Below are positions 8,323 to 16,480 of a stretch of DNA of 64,000 bases, one piece after another. The notes under the pieces were generated by a model, which did not search any database, had not been told where the DNA came from, and saw nothing but the letters and a program-made list of their open reading frames with translations. Where the stretch lies: positions 1 through 64,000 of the forward strand of contig CAJTPC010000004.1 in NCBI GenBank assembly GCA_910578245.1, written 5' to 3'. Made by a program: the position numbers and the translations under genes. Position 1 is the first letter of the stretch. Every line of letters starts with the position of its first letter. The stretch is from an uncultured Christensenella sp. (GTDB lineage Bacteria; Bacillota; Clostridia; Christensenellales; UBA3700).

Positions 8323-10050
8323 ATGCCAAACGACTATATTACTATAAAAGCCTTAGTGAGCGAAATTAATAATTTTGCCAATGGCGGTAAAATAGATAAA
8401 ATTAATATGCCGGAAAAGGATGAAATCTGCCTTAACGTCCGCTCAAACGGACAAAACAGATTGCTGACAATTTCTTGCAACGCCAACAATCCGCGTATCC
8501 ATTTGGACGGAGATAAGAAGCAAAACCCTCTGACCGCGCCATCGTTTTGCATGCATCTGAGAAAGCACCTTACAGGCGGAATTATCAACTCGGTATCGCT
8601 TCTCGGCGAAGACAGAATAGTATGTTTTGATATCACTTCTCATAATGAAATGCGCGATAAAGTTGCATTCAAACTTATCGCCGAAATGATGGGCAGATAC
8701 TCTAATATCCTGCTGATAAAAGGCAATTCCATAATCTCCGATACGCTAAAGCAAGTGTCTTATGATACTATGACAAAAAGGTGTCTGCTTGCCGGAGCTA
8801 AGTATGAATTGCCTCCGCAAAGCAAACTTTTACCCACTCAAAGCAAAGAGATTACACAACTTCTGAGAAATTACAACGGCAATGATTTGGCTAAATTTAT
8901 TATCTCCAACGTGTCGGGTTTAGCGCTTATTACGGCAAGACAGATATTACTCGAAAGCGGAATTGCAATCAACTGCTCTAAACTTGATGACAAAGATATA
9001 ACTTGCATTATCAATACTCTATTAGAGTATTGCGATATAGCAAACAGCAACAAATACTCCCCTTGCGCGCTAATCGGCGATAACTTGAGCGGAGATTTTT
9101 TTGTAACAAAATATATAGAATTTGACGGACTTAAACCTACCGACAGCTTAAATCAAGCCGTAGTAATCTGCACGGTAGAAAAGGATAGATTGGAGCGCAG
9201 ACAAGAGAAAACCAAGTTCTTGCAAAAGGCTTTTAATTCTCAAAGGAAAAAACTTCTCTCAAAACTTGAAAAAGATAAAAACAAATTGCAAGAGTGCGAA
9301 CGCGCCGATGAGATGAAAAAATTCGGCGATTTGATTTTATCCAACGCTTGGGCTATAAAAAAGGGTGATAAAGTAGCTAAAGTCGCAGATTATTTTGACG
9401 AAAATTCCCCTACTATTGAGATACCGCTAGACGAAAGGATTACTCCGCAACAAAACTCGCAAGCCTACTATAAAAAGTACGCTAAACTTAAGCGCACCTA
9501 CGTTGCGGTAAACCAACAGCTTGAAAAACTTTCTCAAGAACTGGAGTATTTAGAAACGATTGCTCCATCGCTTGAACTATGTTCAACAAACGATGAAATA
9601 GCAGAATTAGAGGACGAGTTGGCGTCTATCGGAGCGCTCAAGAAAACTCGTAAAGACAAAAAGAAAACAAAGCCGTCGCAGCCTATTGCCTACGAGATTG
9701 ACGAATTTGTAGTCTTGGTGGGTAAAAACAACTTGCAAAACGACAAGTTAACTTTTAAGGTTGCCAATGGCTCAGACATGTGGATACACACAAAAGACGC
9801 TCACGGAAGCCACGTAATAATATTTGCCGAAACAAGAGAAATACCCGATAAAGTCATACAGATTGCCTGTGAAATTTCCGCATTCTACTCACTTGGCAAA
9901 AAAGATAGCGGAAGTAAAATCCCCTGCGACTACACTCCGCGCCGCAACTTAAAAAGACACCCATCGGGAAAATTGGGTATGGTACTTTATACTACGTATA
10001 AGACTGCTATGGTCGTCCCAAACGAGCATAAAGAATATTTGACAACGTAA
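8323..10050 (+). CDS. rqcH: RqcH / NFACT-family ribosome quality-control protein
   Basis: A 575-residue NFACT protein (older name fibronectin-binding protein A, FbpA). It has an NFACT-N domain at about residues 1-200, a helix-hairpin-helix and long coiled-coil middle, about 280-420, and a C-terminal NFACT-R domain around 445-560 with the DMWIHTKDAHGSHVII block. In Bacillus subtilis RqcH binds obstructed 50S subunits and recruits tRNA-Ala to add C-terminal alanine tails that mark nascent chains for degradation. A GAGG site precedes the ATG. It is divergent from the tig operon; the pairing of ribosome rescue beside the Clp genes is functionally coherent. Confidence 0.93.
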   Translation: MPNDYITIKALVSEINNFANGGKIDKINMPEKDEICLNVRSNGQNRLLTISCNANNPRIHLDGDKKQNPLTAPSFCMHLRKHLTGGIINSVSLLGEDRIVCFDITSHNEMRDKVAFKLIAEMMGRYSNILLIKGNSIISDTLKQVSYDTMTKRCLLAGAKYELPPQSKLLPTQSKEITQLLRNYNGNDLAKFIISNVSGLALITARQILLESGIAINCSKLDDKDITCIINTLLEYCDIANSNKYSPCALIGDNLSGDFFVTKYIEFDGLKPTDSLNQAVVICTVEKDRLERRQEKTKFLQKAFNSQRKKLLSKLEKDKNKLQECERADEMKKFGDLILSNAWAIKKGDKVAKVADYFDENSPTIEIPLDERITPQQNSQAYYKKYAKLKRTYVAVNQQLEKLSQELEYLETIAPSLELCSTNDEIAELEDELASIGALKKTRKDKKKTKPSQPIAYEIDEFVVLVGKNNLQNDKLTFKVANGSDMWIHTKDAHGSHVIIFAETREIPDKVIQIACEISAFYSLGKKDSGSKIPCDYTPRRNLKRHPSGKLGMVLYTTYKTAMVVPNEHKEYLTT

Positions 10051-10060
10051 TCGTCACACA

Positions 10061-11014
10061 TCACCTTACAATTCTTAAACTGTTCAAAACTTCTTGAAAA
10101 TAATTTGGTAAAGGAGCCTCAAAAGTCATAACTTCACCGCTTCTCGGATGCGTCAAAACCAACTTGTGAGCGTGCAGAAGCTGTCCTTTCAAATTGAATT
10201 TATTACTTCCGCCGTACTGCGCGTCTCCTACTACCGTATGACCTATATGCTTACTGTGAACGCGTATTTGATGCGTTCTGCCCGTCTTCAGTTCATATTC
10301 AACAAAAGTATATTTTGCAAATCTATCAATTACTTTATATAAAGTAATTGCTTCTCTTCCGACGTTATTTCTTGACACCGCCATCAGTTTTCTATCCTTA
10401 GTTGAGCGGTCGATATACGTATGAATAGTACCCTCATCGGCTTTTATTACCCCGTCAACAAGCGCGTAATAATATCTCTTTGCGGACTTAGCGGCTATTT
10501 GTTCCTGCAAAGAAATATGCGCAAAGTCATTCTTCGCCACGACCAGTAATCCCGACGTATCTTTATCCAGCCTATGAACTATCCCCGGACGAACTACTCC
10601 GTTGATAGAACTCAACGATTTGAGATGATACAAAAGCGCATTGACGAGCGTGTTGTCGTAAGCGCCTGTCGCGGGATGCACAACCATTCCTTGCGCCTTA
10701 TTTATAACAGCAATATCTTCATCCTCATAAATAATATCTATAGGCAAATTTTGAGGAGTGAGATCAAGCTGTTTTATCTCTTCCGGCATCAAAGTAATTT
10801 CATCGCTAACCTTGAGAACGTACCCCGCTTTTTTGACGGAGCCGTTAACAAAAACCTTGCCTTTCTCTATCAAATTTTTGATATGAGAACGACTATCTTG
10901 CGAGCGCAAACCAATGAATACGTCAAGCCTTTGTCCTGCGTCTTGAGAATCAACCGCATAGCAAATTATTTCGCCGTCAAAATCTTCTTGAGTTTGCAAA
11001 TTTTCCATAGTCAT
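10061..11014 (-). CDS. rluD: Pseudouridine synthase, RluD family
   Basis: A 317-residue RluA/RluD-type enzyme. An S4 RNA-binding domain spans about residues 28-75 and the catalytic domain carries HRLDKDTSGLLVVAKN from residue 147, whose Asp after HRL is the family nucleophile; GRTHQIRVH is also present. Members isomerise uridines in 23S rRNA. Its position after lspA matches the lspA-rluD pair frequent in Firmicutes (YlyB-like). Two ATG codons two apart could start it; the ribosome-binding site is weak, so the exact start is uncertain. The precise target uridine is inferred, not visible. Confidence 0.92.
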   Translation of the reverse strand: MTMENLQTQEDFDGEIICYAVDSQDAGQRLDVFIGLRSQDSRSHIKNLIEKGKVFVNGSVKKAGYVLKVSDEITLMPEEIKQLDLTPQNLPIDIIYEDEDIAVINKAQGMVVHPATGAYDNTLVNALLYHLKSLSSINGVVRPGIVHRLDKDTSGLLVVAKNDFAHISLQEQIAAKSAKRYYYALVDGVIKADEGTIHTYIDRSTKDRKLMAVSRNNVGREAITLYKVIDRFAKYTFVEYELKTGRTHQIRVHSKHIGHTVVGDAQYGGSNKFNLKGQLLHAHKLVLTHPRSGEVMTFEAPLPNYFQEVLNSLRIVR

Positions 11015-11022
11015 ACCAAAAA

Positions 11023-11703
11023 TCAGAGGTCTTTATTGTCCTGCTCTGCGCTTTCTTCTTTATCTTCCTCCGTCTCTTGCTTTGCTTCATTCTCGACTTT
11101 GTCGCTTTGAATATTCTCCTTGCAAGACGTTGATTCGACTTTTTTTGACTTCCAAATACCCAAATCTCCCTCTTTGTAGTCAAAAACTATATAAGCGCAT
11201 ATTAAGAATACTCCCAAAACCAAATATATATCCGCCACATTGCCAACGCCGAACCCCGAGTCGAACAACTTCTCAAAAATTTTGTCTAAAAATACATATT
11301 GGATAAAGTCGCGCACCGTGCCATCGCAGAAAATTCTATCAACCAAATTGCCTAGTCCGCCGGCAATCAACAGCAATAAAGACCACCTAAAAAGCCAAGA
11401 AGTCTTTGGACGCTTAAGCGAATTGAGAATGGCTATAACTGCCAAAAACACCATCAATATAACTGTCAGCGCAATCAAAAAACCTGTTTTTCCCGAAAAT
11501 GCAGAAAATGACGCGCCGTCATTGAAGCATGGATATATGGCAAAAAGTCCGTCTACTAGCGTGTAACTGCTATAATAATTTAGTCCTAATCTGTTCATAA
11601 CGACGTCTTTTGAAATCAAGTCGCTTGCAAGCAGTAGCGCAAATATCAAAAAATCTATTAAAATACGCTTCAAAACAGCGTTTTTGTCTTGAATTTTTAA
11701 CAT
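11023..11703 (-). CDS. lspA: Lipoprotein signal peptidase II with charged C-terminal tail
   Basis: LspA cleaves the signal peptide of diacylglyceryl-modified prolipoproteins in the membrane. Four hydrophobic segments are visible and both catalytic aspartates are present: Asp122 in GGLGNLVDR and Asp158 in GNVADI. The family is normally about 150-170 residues, whereas this protein has 226. The extra 45 residues after residue 181 form a Glu/Lys-rich, disordered tail predicted to face the cytoplasm. It sits between sepF and rluD; its partner enzyme Lgt is encoded at 26577-27596. Confidence 0.93.
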   Translation of the reverse strand: MLKIQDKNAVLKRILIDFLIFALLLASDLISKDVVMNRLGLNYYSSYTLVDGLFAIYPCFNDGASFSAFSGKTGFLIALTVILMVFLAVIAILNSLKRPKTSWLFRWSLLLLIAGGLGNLVDRIFCDGTVRDFIQYVFLDKIFEKLFDSGFGVGNVADIYLVLGVFLICAYIVFDYKEGDLGIWKSKKVESTSCKENIQSDKVENEAKQETEEDKEESAEQDNKDL

Positions 11704-11706
11704 AAT

Positions 11707-12399
11707 CTATTTTATCTGTCCTTGTATTGATACTCCACCGGGGGTAAATAGAAACATATTGTCTGCTATTCTCTGCTCGCAACCGCCAAGCGCATAGATT
11801 GCGCCGTTGAGAAAGTCCAAAATACGCTGAGCGTACTTCTCATTGATTCTATTGAACTCGACGATTATAGCCTGTCTATTGCGTAGATTGTCGATAATGT
11901 CCTGCACTTCAGACAGCGTCTTTGGCGTAACGATAAGAATATTCTGCATATCGCCGACAAATTGTTGCTGTTTTTTATTGCGGAAAGAGAAAAGTCCTTT
12001 CTTTTTTACAGGCTCGTACCCCATATTTCTACCGTCAAAATCTATTCCGTCGTCTTGATATTGACCTTGTTGAGGATATTGTTGAGCAGGATATGGTTGA
12101 GGATATGGTTGCTGAGGCGCATATTGCGGGTTTTGATATACCTGCTGAGGAGGAACTTGTCCTTGATACGGCATTGGATTAGGTTGATAATTCGGTTGAT
12201 AATTAGCTTGCGAATAAGGTTGCTGATCGACATACTGTTGTTGATATCCACCTTGCGAACCGTTATTTACGCCGAGATTGCCACCGTTTTGATAATCACT
12301 GCGAGAAAAATTAAACCTACGGCGGGGAATAAAGCCGTTGCCTCTCCCGTCGTTGTTAAAAACATCTCTTTCTTCGTTGTTGTAATCCCGTCTATCCAT
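11707..12399 (-). CDS. sepF: Cell-division protein SepF with long Q/P/Y-rich linker
   Basis: The C-terminal part, about residues 150-230, is the SepF domain (ILIVTPKTLSEVQDIID, then IVEFNRI and FLNGAIYALGG), which bundles FtsZ filaments and ties the Z-ring to the membrane. SepF normally begins with a short amphipathic helix and linker; here residues 1-125 are an Arg/Asn-rich start followed by a low-complexity region of Gln, Pro and Tyr. The protein is 230 residues rather than about 150. Its start overlaps the yggS stop by one base (TAATG), so the two are translationally coupled, as in the classical yggS-sepF order. Confidence 0.92.
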   Translation of the reverse strand: MDRRDYNNEERDVFNNDGRGNGFIPRRRFNFSRSDYQNGGNLGVNNGSQGGYQQQYVDQQPYSQANYQPNYQPNPMPYQGQVPPQQVYQNPQYAPQQPYPQPYPAQQYPQQGQYQDDGIDFDGRNMGYEPVKKKGLFSFRNKKQQQFVGDMQNILIVTPKTLSEVQDIIDNLRNRQAIIVEFNRINEKYAQRILDFLNGAIYALGGCEQRIADNMFLFTPGGVSIQGQIK

Positions 12400-13112
12400 T
12401 ATTTATCTCCCAAATTGTAATTACGCTCTCCAAATAACACTCTTCCCAGTCGCACCATTGTTGCCCCGCCGTATTCTATTGCCATCTCATAATCGTTAGT
12501 CATACCGCAAGACAATGTATCTATCTTATGTTTTGATTTAGCCTTAGTCTTAAAATCTTCAAAAAGTTTGTTAAAAGATTTATATAAATCTTTTAATTTT
12601 TCCTTATCCTCGAGGTTTGGCATAACCGTCATAAGACCTCTTAATCTGATATTCTCCTTGTCATCTATATAATTCAATAATTCGTCAAGCCTTTTCGGAT
12701 CGACACCGCCTTTGGATATTTCACTACCCATATTGACTTCTATTAAACAATCAGCTGTCAAATTATGTTTCTTCGCCTGTTTTTCTATCTCGTCAGCCAA
12801 ACTTTCTCTATCAAGCGAATGTATCAATACCGCCTTGTCGATTATATACTTAACCTTGTTTGTCTGAAGCTGGCCTATTACGTGCCATTTCAAATTCTTG
12901 CCGAAATCGTACTTGTCAACAAACTCCTGTACTCTATTCTCTCCGACGTCAGTCAAAAGCCGATTATCGCTCAGAAAAGATACAAGTTCTCTCGACTGCA
13001 ATTTTGTAGCGCCTATCAACGTAACTTTGTCAGATCTTCCCGCTCTGATTTTTGCCTCTTCGATGCGAGAAAGACATCTTGAGATATTGTCCTTAATTTG
13101 CTCGAATTCCAT
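12399..13112 (-). CDS. yggS: YggS/PLPBP-family pyridoxal-phosphate homeostasis protein
   Basis: A 237-residue alanine-racemase-fold protein with the PLP-binding lysine at position 37 in IGATKLQS, the GENRVQEF block and the C-terminal LSCGMTNDYEMAIEYG signature. YggS proteins bind PLP and balance vitamin B6 and amino-acid pools without known catalysis. It is the first gene of a yggS-sepF-lspA-rluD run transcribed from the strong promoter just upstream. Length and motifs are ordinary. Confidence 0.94.
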   Translation of the reverse strand: MEFEQIKDNISRCLSRIEEAKIRAGRSDKVTLIGATKLQSRELVSFLSDNRLLTDVGENRVQEFVDKYDFGKNLKWHVIGQLQTNKVKYIIDKAVLIHSLDRESLADEIEKQAKKHNLTADCLIEVNMGSEISKGGVDPKRLDELLNYIDDKENIRLRGLMTVMPNLEDKEKLKDLYKSFNKLFEDFKTKAKSKHKIDTLSCGMTNDYEMAIEYGGATMVRLGRVLFGERNYNLGDK

Positions 13113-13148
13113 CGTTCACCGTGAAAAAATAATACTTCTGCTATAGGT

Positions 13149-13177
13149 ATTATATCACAAAGTATTTGGCTTGTAAA
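13149..13177 (-). promoter_or_regulatory. Promoter of yggS-sepF-lspA-rluD
   Basis: TTTACA, 17 bases, TATAAT on the minus strand: one mismatch from the vegetative consensus. The start point would lie near 13142, about 30 bases before the yggS ATG. Confidence 0.75.
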
Positions 13178-13207
13178 TAAAATAATAATATATTAAAAAT
13201 ACAAATC

Positions 13208-13240
13208 AAAAAGTAACGACATATCAAGTCGCTACTTTTT
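13208..13240. terminator. Bidirectional terminator hairpin
   Basis: AAAAAGTAACGAC and GTCGCTACTTTTT pair with a single mismatch-type position around a seven-base loop, giving A-run and T-run tails on both strands. It lies 120 bases past the SSB-like gene and separates it from the yggS promoter. Confidence 0.75.
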
Positions 13241-13361
13241 ATTCCCAATAGATATATTTGCCCAGTTGTATAATTTAAGATTATAAAATTGGGCGAATTA
13301 TTATAAAATTTCGGTTATTTTGTAATAATATGAATTAAAAATTGATTAATTAAGAATTATT

Positions 13362-14024
13362 TTAGTCAATTTCTGCGCTGGCAATTTCCATATTATCTAT
13401 ATATTCATGCTCAACAGGATTGATTTTGCTTACCGACACTTCATAAGCAACTCTCTCCTCGCTCTTATCTTCACCAAGATTTTTGACGTAAGTTCTGCTC
13501 TGTATTCTACCCACTACGGTAAGTTTTTCGCCTACTTTCATGTTCTGTACAAAACGAGCGTTTCTGCCCCACATTATACATGGAATATAGTCTGATTTAT
13601 TATACGCTCTATTTACCGCGATAAGTACGTCGCAAATTTCTCTCTTAAATGGAGTTGTGCGGTATATGGGCGGTTTGCATATATATCCGGTAATCTCAAT
13701 AGTGTTGGGCGTCACATTTTCATCTATAGGCAGCAAGTCCCTTACGAAAGCAGTCAATAGCAGTTTTGACCTCTCCCCTTCCATTTTGTTGTAACTTCTG
13801 AATTGTCCTACAAGATTGATTTTATCTCCAACTTGTACTTCATGCCTTGCAAGTAATCTGTCGGAAATAGTTATTGGAATATAATCTTTTTGTTCCGACA
13901 GTCTGGGGACGGCAACCACTGTTTCGTAAAAGCCCTCTCCAAATACTTCATGGGTGTAAATCGGCTCTTTTACTACAGTGCCGACCAATTGCAATTTATT
14001 GTTGTTCATCTGTTCGTAGTTCAT
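13362..14024 (-). CDS. SSB-like protein with two OB-fold domains
   Basis: A 220-residue protein with two similar halves. The first, about residues 8-100, starts NKLQLVGTVVKEPIYTHEVFGEGFYETVVAVPRL in style of single-strand DNA-binding proteins, and the second, about 105-195, repeats it with NTIEITGYICKPPIYRTTPF and a nucleoside-like IPCIMWGRNA segment. Two OB-folds in one chain are typical of a Clostridial SSB-like family. It lacks the acidic DDDIPF-type tail used by classical SSB to recruit partners, so it is probably not the main replicative SSB. Single-strand nucleic-acid binding is the inferred role. A GGAGGG site supports the start. Confidence 0.8.
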   Translation of the reverse strand: MNYEQMNNNKLQLVGTVVKEPIYTHEVFGEGFYETVVAVPRLSEQKDYIPITISDRLLARHEVQVGDKINLVGQFRSYNKMEGERSKLLLTAFVRDLLPIDENVTPNTIEITGYICKPPIYRTTPFKREICDVLIAVNRAYNKSDYIPCIMWGRNARFVQNMKVGEKLTVVGRIQSRTYVKNLGEDKSEERVAYEVSVSKINPVEHEYIDNMEIASAEID

Positions 14025-14077
14025 AATCTACCCTCCAGTCGTGTTTTCTTATTTCTTTTATTTTTCTCTATTTACCA

Positions 14078-14839
14078 TTAGGCATTCTTATGCTGAATAC
14101 CGCTGTTGTCTATGCTATAACCTTCTTGATATACCAAATCAGACAGCTTCACCATTTTATAGCCTTGATTTTTCAAATTGGCAATTACGAGTGGAAGAGC
14201 GTCCAAAATATTGTCGCTATTATTGTGAAAAAGAATAATCGAACCACTTTTCACTCCCTTATTTACCCTAGAGAGTATTTCAGTAGCGCTCAACCCTTTC
14301 CAGTCGAGAGAATCCACCGTCCACTGTACACCAATCATGTTCTTTTGTTCTACTACTTCTAATAGCGTATTATTATAATCGCCAAACGGCGGTCTAAAGA
14401 ATTTAGTCTGCGCCCCGGTCAATTCCTTGACCTTGTCGGTTACATAATCCAACTCTTCTGCAATCTTATCCTTATTCAGCGTACTCATATTGAGATGATT
14501 GTTGCTATGATTACCTATATCGCAACCGCTTTCGGCAATTTTCTTGACCATTTCGGGATACTTATCTATCCAAAAACCTACCAAAAAGAAAGTACCGTCT
14601 ACCCCATGCTTGTCGAGAATATCCAATATCCCCTGCGTTTTATCCGCGCCCCAAGCGGCGTCAAACGTCGCCACAATTTTTTCGTCAGTATCTACGCCGT
14701 ATACCGGCACTTTTCGCAAACTTTGGTTGTTAAATACCGCGCTTACTTGCTCATTTGCCATTCCCGTTGCGCATATCGCAACAAGAGCAACTACTACTAA
14801 AACTGCAATGATTGACTTTCTTTTTATCGAATAAAACAT
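14078..14839 (-). CDS. Polysaccharide deacetylase, PdaB-like
   Basis: A 253-residue NodB-homology protein. A membrane-anchoring or signal segment lies at about residues 9-26. The catalytic block shows ATFDAAWG (Asp60), metal-binding GNHSNNH (His111, His115) and RPPFGDYN, ending in GSIILFHNN. Such enzymes remove N-acetyl groups from peptidoglycan or other glycans; in Bacillus the closest relatives (PdaB, YlxY) act during spore-cortex formation. A longer frame starts at 14875, but the GAGGTG site fits the ATG at 14839. Sporulation use is inference from family. Confidence 0.88.
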   Translation of the reverse strand: MFYSIKRKSIIAVLVVVALVAICATGMANEQVSAVFNNQSLRKVPVYGVDTDEKIVATFDAAWGADKTQGILDILDKHGVDGTFFLVGFWIDKYPEMVKKIAESGCDIGNHSNNHLNMSTLNKDKIAEELDYVTDKVKELTGAQTKFFRPPFGDYNNTLLEVVEQKNMIGVQWTVDSLDWKGLSATEILSRVNKGVKSGSIILFHNNSDNILDALPLVIANLKNQGYKMVKLSDLVYQEGYSIDNSGIQHKNA

Positions 14840-15025
14840 CGTCACCTCTAAGATACTACCATTTTCCAAGCCCATTGGATTGTCTTCTTTTGTATATTTA
14901 TGTCGAATTTTGTCGATTTTTCAAATAACTTTTATTTTGTCTACGTTAAAGTGTATTTAAGACTGATTATAAATATAACCGTATATTAAAATATTTACGA
15001 TATAAAAAATGCCTTGAGCAGAATA

Positions 15026-15060
15026 AAGTCTTTCGACTACGCTTCGTTCCTTAAGGTCAA
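15026..15060. repeat. Partial copy of the CGCTTCG intergenic repeat
   Basis: The stretch AAGTCTTTCGACTACGCTTCGTTCC resembles the head of the dispersed repeat seen at 36901, 41121, 45112 and 46569. It lies about 50 bases upstream of the SRP RNA promoter. Only the conserved head is present. Confidence 0.4.
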
Positions 15061-15111
15061 GTACTATTTTTGACGGATTTTGTCCTATGCGATAAAAAAA
15101 CTTTATATATC

Positions 15112-15140
15112 TTGACTTTCGCATGAAATTGGTCTATACT
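15112..15140 (+). promoter_or_regulatory. Promoter of the SRP RNA gene
   Basis: TTGACT, 17 bases, TATACT; one mismatch in each box. The predicted start near 15147 coincides with the beginning of the SRP RNA, as expected for an abundant stable RNA. Confidence 0.85.
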
Positions 15141-15146
15141 ATAAAC

Positions 15147-15438
15147 AATGCGCTAGGTGGGGAGCTTGCGGTGCCCTGTACCTGCAATCCGCAACAGCAG
15201 GACTGAACGCCGTTCTCGGCTTTGACTATGTGAGGTCTGCCTCAAATAAGTAACGTTGATACCAAGGTCTTGTGCAATCATTCACTGTGAACCATGTCAG
15301 GACTTGACCGTAGCAGCATTAAGCAGACCGTTTGATGTGCCATAAGGTAGCTTTGGAGGAGTCAACTGTTTGGGTTACGCTTGGGTAGCCACTGTCAAAA
15401 ACGGATGCGCAGGATTTGAATGACATGCCACCTAACAA
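15147..15438 (+). ncRNA. ffs: Signal recognition particle RNA, large bacterial type
   Basis: The 5' part reads GCGGTGCCCTGTACCTGCAA followed by TCCGC, the hallmark of the Alu domain of Gram-positive 6S-like SRP RNA. The S domain carries AACCATGTCAGG and AGCAGCATTAAG, the symmetric and asymmetric loops that bind Ffh. The ends pair through AGGTGG near 15156 and CCACCT near 15430. Length is about 290 bases, suitable for the large type that includes the Alu domain. The apical loop of helix 8 is not the usual GGAA: between the conserved arms it reads CTTGACCG (15303-15310). Exact 5' and 3' ends are estimated. With Ffh this RNA targets membrane proteins to the translocon. Confidence 0.92.
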
Positions 15439-15448
15439 AGGTGGCTTT
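15427..15448 (+). terminator. Hairpin at the 3' end of the SRP RNA
   Basis: GCCACC and GGTGGC pair around seven bases, followed by CTTTGCC. The left arm is also the 3' strand of the SRP RNA terminal helix, so the two structures compete. The T-run is short, and readthrough into the downstream NYN gene 20 bases later is possible. Confidence 0.5.
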
Positions 15449-15468
15449 GCCATAATTAAGGAGATTAC

Positions 15469-16362
15469 ATGAATCAAGATAAAAAGATTGCTCTGCTCAT
15501 TGACGCAGAAAACATATCTAGAAATTATCGCAAGACGATAATGAATGAACTTGCCAAGTACGGCACTACGACTTACCGTCGCATCTATGGAGATTTCACT
15601 TCGAGGACTATAAGTTGGACTAGCGAAGATATGCTTAAATACTCGCTTACGCCGATACAACAGTACTCTAATACTTCACATAATAACAAATACGCCGGTA
15701 AAAACTCTTCCGATATAACTTTGGTTATTGACGCTATGGACATTTTATACTCGGGCAACGTCGAAGGCTTTTGCATAGTATCTTCAGACAGCGATTTTAC
15801 CAAACTTGCGTCTAGATTGAGAGAAGCGGGAATGTTGGTCATAGGTATGGGCGAAGAAAAAACTCCTCTTGCCTTTAGAAAATCTTGCCAAAAATTTATA
15901 CTTCTCGACGTATTGAGCAAAGAAAACGATAAAAATCAACCCAACAAGAAAGTAGAGAAAAAGACTGATAAGACCGATAAAAAAGTTGAAAAGCAAGATA
16001 AAAAGAAAACTACGAAAAAGTCAAAATCAACAACAGACGAACAACAATCTGTTGAGCTTATTGAAGAAAAAGCTGAACCAATCGCAGACGAATCAGATAC
16101 CCCAACGATTATGCCACTTGAGAGTATTGCAAATCTTGTAAAGAAAGAGATACTCCCCGAACTTGCCGATGAAGAAGGCTGGGCAAGCCTTGCGGATATT
16201 GGAAATTGGTTATATAAACTCTACAGCGATTTCGATAGCAGAAACTACGGATTTAGCAAACTTAGCGCGCTATTTATGTCGCGAGAAGACTTTGAAGTAA
16301 AACCGCAACCCAAAACTGACGTCAATAGCAACGTAGTATATTATCTAATCAGAGAAAAATAA
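15469..16362 (+). CDS. NYN-domain (PIN-like) protein with C-terminal LOTUS domain
   Basis: A 297-residue protein. Residues 5-150 form an NYN/PIN-like nuclease domain with the acidic residues LLIDAEN (Asp12), IDAMD (Asp88) and SSDSDF (Asp107, Asp109). A Lys/Glu-rich linker, about 155-205, leads to a C-terminal OST-HTH/LOTUS domain near 222-297. This LabA/DUF88-plus-LOTUS layout is widespread in bacteria; RNA cleavage coupled to RNA recognition is the predicted activity, but no specific substrate is known to me. A strong AAGGAG site precedes the ATG. It directly follows the SRP RNA and may be cotranscribed by readthrough. Confidence 0.88.
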   Translation: MNQDKKIALLIDAENISRNYRKTIMNELAKYGTTTYRRIYGDFTSRTISWTSEDMLKYSLTPIQQYSNTSHNNKYAGKNSSDITLVIDAMDILYSGNVEGFCIVSSDSDFTKLASRLREAGMLVIGMGEEKTPLAFRKSCQKFILLDVLSKENDKNQPNKKVEKKTDKTDKKVEKQDKKKTTKKSKSTTDEQQSVELIEEKAEPIADESDTPTIMPLESIANLVKKEILPELADEEGWASLADIGNWLYKLYSDFDSRNYGFSKLSALFMSREDFEVKPQPKTDVNSNVVYYLIREK

Positions 16363-16393
16363 TGCACTCAACACAAATTACTTGCCAATCACG

Positions 16394-16424
16394 AAAAAAG
16401 AGATAACGCTGTTATCTCTTTTTT
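16394..16424. terminator. Bidirectional terminator after the NYN-LOTUS gene
   Basis: AAAAAGAGATAAC and GTTATCTCTTTTT form a perfect stem around GCT with A and T tails. It separates the plus-strand NYN gene from the convergent membrane-protein gene. Confidence 0.85.
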
Positions 16425-16480
16425 ATAATCTGCTTACACCGTATTACATATTAAATAAATATCCATTAACGTTAGGAATA

